Shown one piece after another: positions 16,228 to 24,695 of a stretch of DNA of 54,198 nt. This DNA comes from Gelidibacter salicanalis (GTDB taxonomy: Bacteria > Bacteroidota > Bacteroidia > Flavobacteriales > Flavobacteriaceae). The notes beneath the pieces were generated by a model, which made no database searches, was not told where the DNA came from, and was given only the letters and a program-made list of their open reading frames with translations. The translations under genes and the position numbers were made by a program. Position 1 is the first letter of the stretch; every line of letters starts with the position of its first letter. Where the stretch lies: positions 1-54,198 of the forward strand of contig NZ_JAEHJZ010000008.1 of the NCBI RefSeq assembly GCF_016469035.1, in the 5' to 3' direction.

Positions 16228-16966
16228 GCTTGTTTCTATAGGTCGCGATAGCTTTCTTTCTTAATTCTACAACTTCAATAGCTTCTTCATTCACAGGAAT
16301 GCTGTCTAATTTGTTGCCTAACACATCATAGGCTGCAGAATGGCCTGAATAATCGTGATTGTTATGGTCTGTACCCACTCTGTTTACGCCCACACAGTAG
16401 CTCATGTTTTCAATGGCACGCGCTTTTAATAAGGTATCCCAAGCCGTCATACGCAAGGTTGGCCAATTGGCTATATAAATAAGAAGATCGTAATGTTCCA
16501 CGTTTCTAGACCACACCGGGAATCTCAGGTCATAACAAACTAACGGACAGATTTTCCAGCCTTTATAGTCTACAATGAGCTTTTTACTGCCAGATGTATA
16601 GATTTTATCTTCTCCTGCAAGTGTGAAGGTATGACGCTTATCATAATGTTCTAATGTACCATTGGGATGCACAAAAACCATCCGATTATAGAAGTTGCCG
16701 TTCTCTTCAATGACTAAACTTCCGGTAATGGCAATTTGATTTTTGCTAGCTAAATATTTTAGCCAGGTAATGGATTTCCCTTCCATGGTTTCTGCAATAT
16801 GGGAAGGGTTCATGGTAAAGCCAGAAGTAAACATTTCAGGCAATACCACCAAATCTACGGCATCATCTAGCGCATCTATTTTTTTTGAAAAATCAGCTCT
16901 GTTCTGCGCCGGATTTTCCCACACTAACTGAGATTGTATAAGGGCAATATTTAAAACCTCAGACAC
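16187..16966 (-). CDS. Nitrilase-family amidase (omega-amidase-like)
   Basis: A cytosolic hydrolase of 259 residues. The Glu-Lys-Cys catalytic triad is visible: E44 in LPEMFTSGF, K110 in HYDKRHTF, C144 in VCYDLRFP. The pattern is close to E. coli YafV and omega-amidases that deamidate alpha-keto acid amides such as 2-oxoglutaramate. The start is GTG at 16966, overlapping the stop of the upstream gene by one base (TAGTG), which indicates translational coupling. A methionine aminotransferase-like gene lies upstream on the same strand. Omega-amidase and such transaminases act together in the methionine-salvage glutamine transaminase route, so the pairing makes sense. Confidence 0.88.
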   Translation of the reverse strand: MSEVLNIALIQSQLVWENPAQNRADFSKKIDALDDAVDLVVLPEMFTSGFTMNPSHIAETMEGKSITWLKYLASKNQIAITGSLVIEENGNFYNRMVFVHPNGTLEHYDKRHTFTLAGEDKIYTSGSKKLIVDYKGWKICPLVCYDLRFPVWSRNVEHYDLLIYIANWPTLRMTAWDTLLKARAIENMSYCVGVNRVGTDHNNHDYSGHSAAYDVLGNKLDSIPVNEEAIEVVELRKKAIATYRNKLSFLSDQDQFLIK

Positions 16967-17433
16967 TATGAGCGTCTAAGGTTTTTTGTTGCCTTGTCTA
17001 AATCTTTTTTATAGCGTTCTAAATTCCTAAGCCATTTTGCTTCATCGTTGGGAGACAGTTTTCCTCTCATCTTGAGTTTCTCATATTTCTCCTGATTTTG
17101 CTCAAGTCTTTTTGCGGCTTTCTCAAATTTACTCTGTGCTATTTGTTTCCTTTTTAAGTCTTTTACAGCTTTTTTTTGTGCCTTATCAGATTTTTTAGCG
17201 GCATTTTCCAATTTCTTTCTAACATTCTCAGCGTCTTTAATCTCTTTGGCTTGATTTCTTAAGGTTTTGAAAATGGCATCCTTTTCTGCTGGAGCGAGAG
17301 TAGCTGTAATGTCTATCCCATCCTTAAACACAGCTTTTCCCTTAACTTCATAAGCTTTTCCGTTACTAATTACTTCTTGAGCATTCACGAAAGTTCCTAA
17401 GCTTAAAAACAGTACTAGTATCCAAATTTTCAT
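16966..17433 (-). CDS. Secreted Lys-rich coiled-coil protein, unknown function
   Basis: A 155-residue protein with a signal peptide (cleavage near VNAQ). A short beta segment (SNGKAYEVKGKAVFKDGID) follows, then a strongly charged, Lys/Ala-rich helical region from about residue 45 to the end. The composition would suit a periplasmic coiled coil or a cell-wall binder. No named domain was recognised. Its TAG stop shares a base with the GTG start of the amidase gene, so the two are probably co-transcribed. Confidence 0.6.
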   Translation of the reverse strand: MKIWILVLFLSLGTFVNAQEVISNGKAYEVKGKAVFKDGIDITATLAPAEKDAIFKTLRNQAKEIKDAENVRKKLENAAKKSDKAQKKAVKDLKRKQIAQSKFEKAAKRLEQNQEKYEKLKMRGKLSPNDEAKWLRNLERYKKDLDKATKNLRRS

Positions 17434-17657
17434 AATACACTTTTTAGGTTTTTTCTATACCGCATAGCTGCTTAAAACAGAGTCATATACCTGCGGTTAG
17501 AACCTTGTAAAAGTAGTGAATTTATGGGTCAATATCGAATTTTTAAGAGGTCAATATTTTCAATTAAATGGGGTGTAAATCTTTTGAAACAAGTTGAAAG
17601 TGCAATGATAAAAGTGATCATGGCATATTCGAAAAGTCATTTTTAATTTGGTAACCA

Positions 17658-18800
17658 TCAAATGATATTCAAAATATCAGCGGCTTGTTTTAGGGTGTCA
17701 TCCGTTTTGGCCAAACAGAATCGGAGAACTTTATGGTCCAAATTATGTGTGTTGAAAATGGATAATGGAATGGACGCAATTTTATGTTCTATGGTCAATC
17801 GTTTTGCGAAATCGACATCATTTTCCGTAGTAATGGCTGAGTAGCCCAACACTTGAAAATAGGTACCTTGCGCAGGGGTGAATTTAAAACGAGAATTGGC
17901 AATGAGACTTAAGAATAAATCGCGTTTTCGTTGGTAAAAAGTAGAGAGCTCGAGATAATGATGAGGTTCCTGTAGATAGTCGGCCAGAGCTTTTTGTATG
18001 GGATGGGTGGCGCAAAAGACATTAAATTGATGCACTTTTTGAAATTCGGCCATCAACTCTTTTGGAGCACAGCAATAGCCCATTTTCCAACCCGTATTAT
18101 GAAATGTTTTCCCAAAAGATGCTACAATAAAACTTCTCGATTTGAGATCTGGATATAAACAGGCACTTTGATGTTGTTCACCATCAAAAATAATATGTTC
18201 GTAAACTTCATCGCTCAATAGAATAATATCTGTTCCCCTGAGTAAATCTTGTAGTTTTGTCATATCCTCTTTAGAAAAGATGGTGCCACTCGGATTTTGT
18301 GGTGTGTTAATGATGACCATTTTCGTTTTGAACGTGATGATTCTTTTAACCTCCTCCCAATTCACTTTATATTCTGGTGCCTGCAACTGCACTGAGATAA
18401 CTTTGCCGCCATTAAGTTCAATAGCCGGTTCATAACAATCATAAGCGGGCCGGAAAATAATCACCTCATCATCTTGCTTGATAAAAGCCGAAATAATTGT
18501 AAAAATGGCTTGTGTGGCGCCAGCGGTAATGGTTATTTCTGAATCCGGATTGTAGGAGGAATTGTAAATATTTTCAAATTTATTGGCAATGGCCAGTCGC
18601 AACTCCATGGTTCCAGCCATGGGCGCATATTGGTTGTATCCAGAATTCATGGCGTTGCTCACCAAATCAATTAACTTTTGATCGCTCTTAAAGTTTGGAA
18701 ATCCTTGAGACAAATTCAATGCCTGGTTGTCTTGGGCCAAGCTACTCATTACAGAAAATATTGTGGTGCCCACATTTGGGAGCTTTGAGCGGTGTTGCAT
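17658..18800 (-). CDS. PLP-dependent aminotransferase, methionine aminotransferase-like
   Basis: A class I/II aminotransferase of 380 residues, similar in pattern to E. coli YbdL, which prefers methionine. The fold-type I signature is complete: GATQAIF phosphate-binding turn, NTPQNPSG (N169), D197 and Y200 in LLSDEVYEH, PLP-binding K231 in SFGKTFHNTGWKMGY, and the carboxylate-binding Arg in VLRFCLAKTDD. It lies 224 bp upstream of the coiled-coil/amidase pair on the same strand. The likely role is transamination in methionine salvage or amino-acid breakdown; the substrate is inferred. Confidence 0.88.
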   Translation of the reverse strand: MQHRSKLPNVGTTIFSVMSSLAQDNQALNLSQGFPNFKSDQKLIDLVSNAMNSGYNQYAPMAGTMELRLAIANKFENIYNSSYNPDSEITITAGATQAIFTIISAFIKQDDEVIIFRPAYDCYEPAIELNGGKVISVQLQAPEYKVNWEEVKRIITFKTKMVIINTPQNPSGTIFSKEDMTKLQDLLRGTDIILLSDEVYEHIIFDGEQHQSACLYPDLKSRSFIVASFGKTFHNTGWKMGYCCAPKELMAEFQKVHQFNVFCATHPIQKALADYLQEPHHYLELSTFYQRKRDLFLSLIANSRFKFTPAQGTYFQVLGYSAITTENDVDFAKRLTIEHKIASIPLSIFNTHNLDHKVLRFCLAKTDDTLKQAADILNII

Positions 18801-18934
18801 TTTGTACCAGTTTTGAAATTTGGAGATAATATAAACAAAATAATTTGCAATGTTGCAGATGGTCCCTTGCTAGATAGCTATTGGTTAAAGCTGCAATTCG
18901 TTGGTAAATAGTTTAATTTTAGTGACGGCTTGCT

Positions 18935-18942
18935 TATATTTG
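18935..18942 (+). promoter_or_regulatory. -7 box for the S46 peptidase gene
   Basis: TATATTTG fits TAnnTTTG, 26 bases before the ATG at 18969. No convincing -33 element at the usual spacing. Confidence 0.35.
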
Positions 18943-18968
18943 ACATCTTTTAAAAACCATTGTGAGAT

Positions 18969-21098
18969 ATGAAACTTATTAAAATTTTAGTCCTTTTTGT
19001 TACCCTTCAGGTTTCTGCCCAACAGGGTGGCATGTGGATTCCGTCCTTACTTCAGGGAATGAATGAAAGCGAAATGCAAAGCCTTGGCAGCAAATTGTCT
19101 GCAAAAGACATTTATGATGTCAATAACTCAAGTTTAAAAGATGCCATTGGACATTTTAATGGGGGGTGTACAAGTGAGGTGATTTCACCAAAAGGTTTGA
19201 TTTTAACCAATCATCACTGTGGATTTAGTCAAATCCAATCCCATTCATCTTTAGAAAACGATTATTTAAAAAATGGATTTTGGGCCAAAACACTTAGTGA
19301 AGAATTACCAAATGAAGGTTTATACGTAGAGTTTATCGTCAGAATAGAAGATGTTACAAATCAGGTTTTAGAAGGTGTTACTGCTGAGATGACAGACAGG
19401 GAGCAGCAATCTAAAAGAGGAAGCAATAGCACTGCAATTGAAAAAGCAGCTAAGAAAGAAGATTGGCAAGACACTAAAATAAAAGCATTTTATAAAGGCA
19501 ATCAATATTTTCTTTTCGTCACTGAACGCTATGAAGATGTCAGGTTGGTAGGAACGCCACCTTCTAGTATTGGTAAATTTGGTAGTGATACTGATAATTG
19601 GGTGTGGCCACGTCATACCGGCGATTTCTCAATGTTTAGAATTTACGCCGATAGGAATAACCGTCCTGCAAAGTATTCAAAGGATAATGTGCCGTTTACT
19701 CCAAAACACTTTTTGCCAGTATCTTTAGACGGTATTAGCGAAGATGATTTTACCATGGTTTTCGGATTTCCAGGAACGACGGACGAATATTTACCCGCCG
19801 TTGCCGTAGCGCAAATTGTAGAAAAAATTAACCCTAAAACTATTGCCATCAGAGAAGCTGCTTTAAAGGTGATTGATGCCAACATGAAAGCGGATGATCA
19901 AATTAGAATTCAATATGCTTCCAAACAAGCGCGTATTGCGAATGCTTGGAAAAAATGGATTGGTGAAAATTTAGGAATTGAAAAGAGTGGTGCCATCGCC
20001 ATTAAAGAAGCACAGGAAGCTGAGTTTACAAAACAATTGAAAGCGAAAGGTCTCGAAGATAAATACGGAATGGTTTTGCCGGAACTTGAGCGTCTATATA
20101 ACGAGATTGAAGCGGTAAATGTAAAACGTCGTAGTTTTATTGAAGTCTTTTTAAGAACCAATGAGCTTACACCTGTGCTGTTTAATCTTGCACAACTTGA
20201 AGGTGCGGCGGCTAATGGAGAAGAGACGTTTGAAAAACAAAGAGATGCGAATGTTGGACGATTGAAAGGCATTTACAAAGATTATAATGCTACAGTAGAT
20301 AGAGGGGTTTTTGAAGCGGTCATGCCATTATATACAGATACTGTTGATGCCACTATATATGATAAAACGGCGTTTACCAATTTGGAAAGTGCGTTGAAAG
20401 TGTTAGAAGGCAATTCTACGGAAGTTTTGGAAAAATTAAATAATGATGCGGCGTATCAATATTTGAAACCTTTTATCATTGAATTTTATACGGTTATAGA
20501 GCCACAATTCCAAGAGCTTAATCCGCAGATAAATGCGCTTGAGCAACAATATATGACGGCTTTAATGGAAGTATTGCCAGAGCAACGTTATTTCCCAGAT
20601 GCTAACGGAACTTTGCGTGTTACTTATGGTAAGGTTAAAGGCTACGAGCCTAGAGATGCCGTATATTATGAGCCAGTGACCTATTTGGATGGGGTTATGG
20701 AGAAATATGTGCCTGGCGATTATGAATTTGACGTACCTGAAAAATTACAGCAATTATATGCAGATAAAGATTTCGGTCAGTACGCAGATGCTTCAGGGAA
20801 AGTACCGGTGAATTTTATCGGCACAAACCACACCACAGGAGGAAACTCGGGGAGTCCTGCCATTGATGCCCATGGAAATTTGGTCGGTTTGAATTTTGAC
20901 CGTGTTTGGGAAGGTACCATGAGTGATATTTATTACGACCCGGAAATTTGTAGAAACATCATGGTCGATTTACGCTATGTGTTATTTATCGTTGATAAAT
21001 ATGCTGGTGCGATACACCTCATTGACGAAATGACTTTGGTGCATCCAAAGACCAATCAAAAGGCTATCAAAATTAAAAAAGCCAAGAAGAGCAAATAA
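18969..21098 (+). CDS. S46 dipeptidyl-peptidase, probably DPP11
   Basis: A periplasmic exopeptidase of 709 residues that releases dipeptides from peptide N-termini. The signal peptide is cleaved near VSAQ. The His of the triad lies in LILTNHHCG (82-83), the Asp region in DNWVWPRHTGDFSMFR, and the nucleophile S627 in TTGGNSGSPAID. Eighteen residues after the Ser is Arg (R645 in LNFDRVWEG). In the family an Arg here marks DPP11, specific for Asp/Glu, while DPP7 carries Gly. It probably helps feed on extracellular peptides. A terminator follows. Confidence 0.9.
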   Translation: MKLIKILVLFVTLQVSAQQGGMWIPSLLQGMNESEMQSLGSKLSAKDIYDVNNSSLKDAIGHFNGGCTSEVISPKGLILTNHHCGFSQIQSHSSLENDYLKNGFWAKTLSEELPNEGLYVEFIVRIEDVTNQVLEGVTAEMTDREQQSKRGSNSTAIEKAAKKEDWQDTKIKAFYKGNQYFLFVTERYEDVRLVGTPPSSIGKFGSDTDNWVWPRHTGDFSMFRIYADRNNRPAKYSKDNVPFTPKHFLPVSLDGISEDDFTMVFGFPGTTDEYLPAVAVAQIVEKINPKTIAIREAALKVIDANMKADDQIRIQYASKQARIANAWKKWIGENLGIEKSGAIAIKEAQEAEFTKQLKAKGLEDKYGMVLPELERLYNEIEAVNVKRRSFIEVFLRTNELTPVLFNLAQLEGAAANGEETFEKQRDANVGRLKGIYKDYNATVDRGVFEAVMPLYTDTVDATIYDKTAFTNLESALKVLEGNSTEVLEKLNNDAAYQYLKPFIIEFYTVIEPQFQELNPQINALEQQYMTALMEVLPEQRYFPDANGTLRVTYGKVKGYEPRDAVYYEPVTYLDGVMEKYVPGDYEFDVPEKLQQLYADKDFGQYADASGKVPVNFIGTNHTTGGNSGSPAIDAHGNLVGLNFDRVWEGTMSDIYYDPEICRNIMVDLRYVLFIVDKYAGAIHLIDEMTLVHPKTNQKAIKIKKAKKSK

Positions 21099-21118
21099 TT
21101 TGTGTTTTTATATAGAAT

Positions 21119-21152
21119 AAGCCTTTTTACTATGTTGAAAGGGCTTTTTTTT
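21119..21152 (+). terminator. Terminator of the S46 peptidase gene
   Basis: AAGCCTTTTT (21119-21128) pairs with GAAAGGGCTT (21137-21146), two G-U pairs, followed by a run of eight T. Confidence 0.8.
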
Positions 21153-21166
21153 ATATAAAAAACCCG

Positions 21167-21637
21167 TTAGGTGTTTTTACCTGTGGCTATAAATACAAGA
21201 ATGTCATTAAGACATTTGTCCAAATCGGTTGAGATTTCCTTTGACCAAAACCGAAACACGGTATAGCCCATTTCAAAAAGTTCTTGATTGACTTGTCGGT
21301 CACGTTGCATATTGCGTTCAATTTTGGGAATCCAAAATTTTCTATTGCTTTTGATGCTGTCTTTTCGCTCATCCCAATTGTAGCCGTGCCAAAACTCACC
21401 ATCAATAAAAATAGCGAGGTTATATTTTTTTATGGAGATATCAGGTTTTCCAGGTAATTTTTTACTGTCTATACGATAGCGAATGTTTTTTGACCATAAC
21501 GCTCTCCTAAATAAAAGTTCAGGTTTGGTGTTCTTCCCACGGATACGACTCATGATTTTTGAGCGTTTTTTGGTGGTATAAAAACCAGATTCTTCATTGA
21601 ATCTTGGGACGATTATTTTGGGTTCATCGTAGGGCAT
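21167..21637 (-). CDS. vsr: Vsr-like very-short-patch mismatch endonuclease
   Basis: A 156-residue nuclease of the PD-(D/E)XK-related Vsr family, which nicks T:G mismatches arising from deamidated 5-methylcytosine. It contains MSRIRGKNTKPELLFRRALW, KLPGKPDIS (catalytic Asp) and AIFIDGEFWHGYNW, then KFWIPKIERNMQRD. The Cys residues that hold zinc in E. coli Vsr are missing (GEFWHGYNW instead of GCFWHGH-type), as in the zinc-less branch. No cytosine methyltransferase lies nearby, so it is an orphan in this window. ATG at 21637 gives the normal start. The region just upstream contains a truncated copy of the repeat described at 21.7-23.1 kb. Confidence 0.88.
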   Translation of the reverse strand: MPYDEPKIIVPRFNEESGFYTTKKRSKIMSRIRGKNTKPELLFRRALWSKNIRYRIDSKKLPGKPDISIKKYNLAIFIDGEFWHGYNWDERKDSIKSNRKFWIPKIERNMQRDRQVNQELFEMGYTVFRFWSKEISTDLDKCLNDILVFIATGKNT

Positions 21638-21673
21638 AACATAATGTAAGTTATGAATTATTTGAATGAATTG

Positions 21674-21702
21674 AAAATTTAGTACGCTTCTCAATAACTA
21701 TA
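21674..21702. repeat. Truncated repeat right-half in the vsr 5' flank
   Basis: The sequence around AGTACGCTTCTC (21681-21692) matches the inner right half of the composite repeat units (AGTACGCTTCTCGATAC in unit A), with decay after the match. It lies between vsr and unit A, with the same orientation relative to vsr as the intact copy has to the GIY-YIG gene. Confidence 0.55.
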
Positions 21703-21714
21703 ATATATAAAGTT

Positions 21715-21954
21715 TGACAGTTCGAGTGTCCGGAAAGCTCCCACGAGTATTTTAAGAATCGATAATAATTTAAGCTTTCGGGATGTATCGAGAACCGAGT
21801 GTCCTGAAAGCTTCGGGAATGATTTGATAAACGAAGATTATGTTAAAGCTTTCAGGATGTATCGAGAACCTTAGGTTATTAAATTTTAAGTTTTAGTACG
21901 CTTCTCGATACTATTTCCAATCCCTGCCGGGCTTGCAAATCACTCGAAGTGACA
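21715..21954. repeat. Composite repeat unit A
   Basis: Left end 21715-21728 (diverged), duplicated left arm (two GTATCGAGAACC copies, at 21785 and 21859), 26-bp AT-rich spacer, right end CACTCGAAGTGACA at 21941-21954. Confidence 0.85.
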
Positions 21955-21966
21955 GTGTGTAACGTT

Positions 21967-22459
21967 TGTCAGTTCGAGTGTCCCGGAAGCTTCTGGGGTG
22001 TTTTAAAAATCAATAAATTTATTTTAAGCTTTCGGGATGTATCGAGAACCTTTCTAGCTTATCATTAATCCGTTTTACCAAACCTCTTAAATAGCATGAG
22101 TTTACTTGAACTTCTTCTTTGCCCGATTAGGTAACTTCTCAAATTCATTATTGATCAAGGCTTCTTTTTTTGCTTTTGACCATTTTTTGATCTGTTTTTC
22201 AATCATGATAGCTTGATTTGGATCCACAAACTCTTGGTAGAACACAAGGATTAAAGGTCGTCTATTATGTGTATAGCTTTCTCTATATTTGCCAGATTGA
22301 TGTTCCACAAACCGTTGTTCAAGGTTTGATGTAAACCCAGTATAATAGGTTTCATCCGAGCATTCTAGAATATAGACGTAGTATGATTTCATGTTTAAAG
22401 ATACGCTTCTCGATACTATTTCCAATCACTATCGTGCTTGCAAATCACTCGAAGTGACA
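21967..22459. repeat. Composite repeat unit B, carrying the GIY-YIG gene
   Basis: Left end TGTCAGTTCGAGTG at 21967-21980, single left arm ending GTATCGAGAA (22039-22048), then about 358 bp holding the nuclease gene, then TTCTCGATAC (22407-22416) and right end at 22446-22459. In the other units the same space is only about 26-30 bp. Confidence 0.85.
22102..22392 (-). CDS. GIY-YIG single-domain endonuclease
   Basis: A 96-residue GIY-YIG nuclease-domain protein (UPF0213/YhbQ-like size). The fold motifs are visible: YYVYILECSDETYYTGFTS (GIY and YIG equivalents), the Arg in EQRFVEHQSG, and the catalytic Glu in AIMIEKQIKKWSKAKKEALI. The tail is Lys-rich and may bind DNA. The ATG at 22392 lies next to the repeat. 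A TTG at 22425 inside the repeat would add 11 residues. The gene sits between the inverted halves of repeat unit B. Known single-domain GIY-YIG proteins are nucleases of uncertain role. A role in mobilising or maintaining the repeat is my inference. Confidence 0.9.
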   Translation of the reverse strand: MKSYYVYILECSDETYYTGFTSNLEQRFVEHQSGKYRESYTHNRRPLILVFYQEFVDPNQAIMIEKQIKKWSKAKKEALINNEFEKLPNRAKKKFK

Positions 22460-22471
22460 ATGTGTATCGGT

Positions 22472-22714
22472 TGTCAGTTCGAGTGTCCCGAAAAGCTTCG
22501 GGAATGTTTTGAGAATTGTTAATTACATTAAGCTTTCGGGATGTATCGAGAACCGAGTGTCCCAATAGGTTTCGGGAATGTTTTGAGAATTGTTAATTAC
22601 ATTAAGCTTTCAGGATGTATCGAGAACTTTACGCTATTAAATTTCATGTATAAATATACGCTTCTCGATACTATTTTCAATCACTGTCGTGCTTGAAAAT
22701 CACTCGAAGTGACA
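22472..22714. repeat. Composite repeat unit C
   Basis: Left end 22472-22485, duplicated left arm, short spacer, right end 22701-22714. Its spacer keeps 19 of 21 bases of the GIY-YIG start region (22641-22661 against 22386-22406), including ATTTCATGT, although the gene is absent. Confidence 0.85.
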
Positions 22715-22729
22715 AATGTGTGTATCGGT

Positions 22730-22969
22730 TGTCAGTTCGAGTGTCCCGAAAAGCTTCGGGAATGTTTTGAGAATTGTTAATTACATTAAGCTTTCGGGAT
22801 GTATCGAGAACCGAGTGTCCCAAAAGCTCCAAGAATGTTTTGAGAATTGTTAATTACATTAAGCTTTCGGGATGTATCGAGAACCTTACGTTTTTAAATT
22901 TTAAATTTTAGTGCGCTTCTCGATACTATTTCCAATCACTATCGTGCTTGAAAATCACTCGAAGTGACA
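22730..22969. repeat. Composite repeat unit D
   Basis: Left end 22730-22743, duplicated left arm, AT-rich spacer without gene, right end 22956-22969. Left arm nearly identical to unit C. Confidence 0.85.
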
Positions 22970-22981
22970 ATGTGTGTCGGT

Positions 22982-23147
22982 TGTCAGTTCGAGTGTCCTG
23001 AAAGCTCCCACGAGTATTTTAAGAATCGATAATAATTTAAACTTTCTGGATGTATCGAGAACCTTACGTTGTTAAATTTTAGGTTTCAATACGCTTCTCG
23101 ATACTATTTCCAATCACTACCGTTCTTGAAAATCACTCGAAGTGACA
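22982..23147. repeat. Composite repeat unit E
   Basis: Left end 22982-22995, single left arm (closest to the first arm of unit A), spacer, right end 23134-23147. This is the shortest unit, ending about 30 bp before the ahcY terminator. Confidence 0.85.
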
Positions 23148-23176
23148 ATGGCAAGAATTAAGAATAATGAAAAACA

Positions 23177-23208
23177 AAAAATCCCAAACATTAACTGCTT
23201 GGGATTTT
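23177..23208 (-). terminator. Terminator of ahcY
   Basis: AAAATCCCAA (23178-23187) pairs with TTGGGATTTT (23199-23208). On the minus strand the stem is followed by T-rich sequence. Confidence 0.8.
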
Positions 23209-23227
23209 GAATTTATTTATTTGGATT

Positions 23228-24544
23228 TTAGTAACGATAGTATTCTGGTTTGTAAGGACCGTCTACAGCAACACCAATATATTCAGCTTGCTCATCACGC
23301 AACTCAGTCAATTCTACACCAATTTTTTCTAAGTGCAATTTGGCTACTTTTTCATCCAAATGCTTTGGCAACATATAGACTTTGTTTTCGTAAGCATCTC
23401 TGTTGGTCCACAGTTCTAATTGAGCCAAAGTCTGGTTAGTAAACGAGTTACTCATTACAAAACTTGGATGGCCAGTAGCGCAGCCTAAATTCACCAATCG
23501 TCCTTCAGCCAAAATGATGATGTCTTTTCCGTTTACGGTATATTTATCAACCTGTGGTTTGATTTCTACCTTCGTGTCACCATAATTTTTGTTCAACCAC
23601 AACATTTCAATTTCATTGTCAAAGTGACCAATGTTGCAAACTACCGTTTTGTCTTTCATCATTTCAAAGTGCTTCCCTTGAACGATGTCTTTGTTTCCTG
23701 TAGTTGTGATCACGATATCAGCATTAGCGACAACGGTTTCAAGTTTTTTAACTTCAAAACCATCCATAGCTGCTTGCAATGCGCAAATTGGATCTATTTC
23801 AGTCACCGTTACAATACTTCCCGCTCCCTTAAAAGACGCTGCTGTACCTTTACCAACATCACCATAACCACAAACAACAACGCGTTTTCCTGCCAACATT
23901 AAATCTGTTGCACGGCGTACAGCATCAACCGCACTCTCACGACAGCCGTATTTGTTGTCAAATTTAGATTTGGTTACAGAGTCATTCACGTTGATTGCAG
24001 GCATCGATAAGGTACCGTTTTTCATACGCTCGTAAAGTCTGTGAACGCCCGTAGTTGTTTCTTCGGAAAGTCCATTGATACCTTCCATCAACTCAGGATA
24101 TTTATCAAACACCATGTTGGTTAAATCACCACCATCATCTAAAATCATGTTTAATGGTTGTCTGTCTTCACCAAAGAATAAGGTTTGCTCAATACACCAG
24201 TTAAACTCTTCCTCAGTCATACCTTTCCAAGCATATACGGGTATGCCAGCATCAGCCATTGCCGCCGCTGCTTGGTCTTGAGTAGAGAAAATATTACAAG
24301 AGCTCCAAGTTACTTCTGCTCCAAGAGCTGTTAAGGTTTCAATCAACACAGCCGTTTGAATGGTCATATGCAAACATCCTGCAATGCGCGCACCTTTAAG
24401 TGGCTGAGAATCGCCATACTCTTCACGTAGGCTCATCAACCCCGGCATTTCAGCTTCAGCCAGTTCAATTTCTTTTCTTCCCCAAGCCGCAAGTGACATG
24501 TCTTTGACTTTATAAGGTACATAAGGCACTGTTTTCGTATTCAT
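23228..24544 (-). CDS. ahcY: Adenosylhomocysteinase
   Basis: Hydrolyses S-adenosylhomocysteine to adenosine and homocysteine, closing the methyl cycle. 438 residues, full length for the form without the plant/bacterial insertion. It shows [16 protein letters not shown], substrate-site [16 protein letters not shown], the NAD-binding [39 protein letters not shown] and the C-terminal [10 protein letters not shown] that reaches the partner subunit. It starts at ATG 24544 and is divergent from the phosphopantetheinyl transferase gene. Confidence 0.98.
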   Translation of the reverse strand: MNTKTVPYVPYKVKDMSLAAWGRKEIELAEAEMPGLMSLREEYGDSQPLKGARIAGCLHMTIQTAVLIETLTALGAEVTWSSCNIFSTQDQAAAAMADAGIPVYAWKGMTEEEFNWCIEQTLFFGEDRQPLNMILDDGGDLTNMVFDKYPELMEGINGLSEETTTGVHRLYERMKNGTLSMPAINVNDSVTKSKFDNKYGCRESAVDAVRRATDLMLAGKRVVVCGYGDVGKGTAASFKGAGSIVTVTEIDPICALQAAMDGFEVKKLETVVANADIVITTTGNKDIVQGKHFEMMKDKTVVCNIGHFDNEIEMLWLNKNYGDTKVEIKPQVDKYTVNGKDIIILAEGRLVNLGCATGHPSFVMSNSFTNQTLAQLELWTNRDAYENKVYMLPKHLDEKVAKLHLEKIGVELTELRDEQAEYIGVAVDGPYKPEYYRY

Positions 24545-24609
24545 CTGTAATATTTTTTTGGATTCAATAAACGCAATTCTGTAATTCTAATATTTCTGAA
24601 CAAGCGTGG

Positions 24610-24640
24610 TTGTTTAAAGAATTACATAATTGTATATTTG
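24610..24640 (+). promoter_or_regulatory. Promoter of the phosphopantetheinyl transferase gene
   Basis: TTG (24610-24612), 20 bases, TATATTTG (24633-24640): a good match to the Bacteroidota -33/-7 pattern, 55 bases before the ATG at 24696. Confidence 0.55.
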
Positions 24641-24695
24641 TTTCTATTATTCGTTTTGCGACTGCAAAGATAATTAATAACTTCGAGAAACTTAA

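Larger units (their letters stand above)
21715..23147. repeat. Tandem array of five composite palindromic repeat units
   Basis: Five units (A-E) in the same orientation, separated by 12-17 bp junctions. Each begins with a left end GTCAGTTCGAGTG (a variant in A) and ends with CACTCGAAGTGACA, an imperfect terminal inverted repeat. Inside, the left arm ends in GTATCGAGAA and the right arm begins with TTCTCGATAC, a perfect 10-bp inverted repeat around a central spacer. The left arm itself folds (CCCGAAAAGCTTCGGG). In units A, C and D the left arm is duplicated; in B and E it is single. Unit B carries the GIY-YIG gene in its spacer. Confidence 0.9.

Noticed and set aside
21638-21694. Extended Vsr N-terminus
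   Set aside because: The extra 19 residues come from the truncated repeat and AT-rich sequence and have no counterpart in the family.
22393-22425. Extended GIY-YIG start at TTG 22425
   Set aside because: The extra 11 residues are encoded by the repeat itself; ATG at 22392 gives the normal domain start. It remains possible but less likely.
21700-23160. CRISPR array
   Set aside because: Regular repeats are present, but units are 165-490 bp, strongly palindromic, with spacers that are themselves related, and there are no cas genes.
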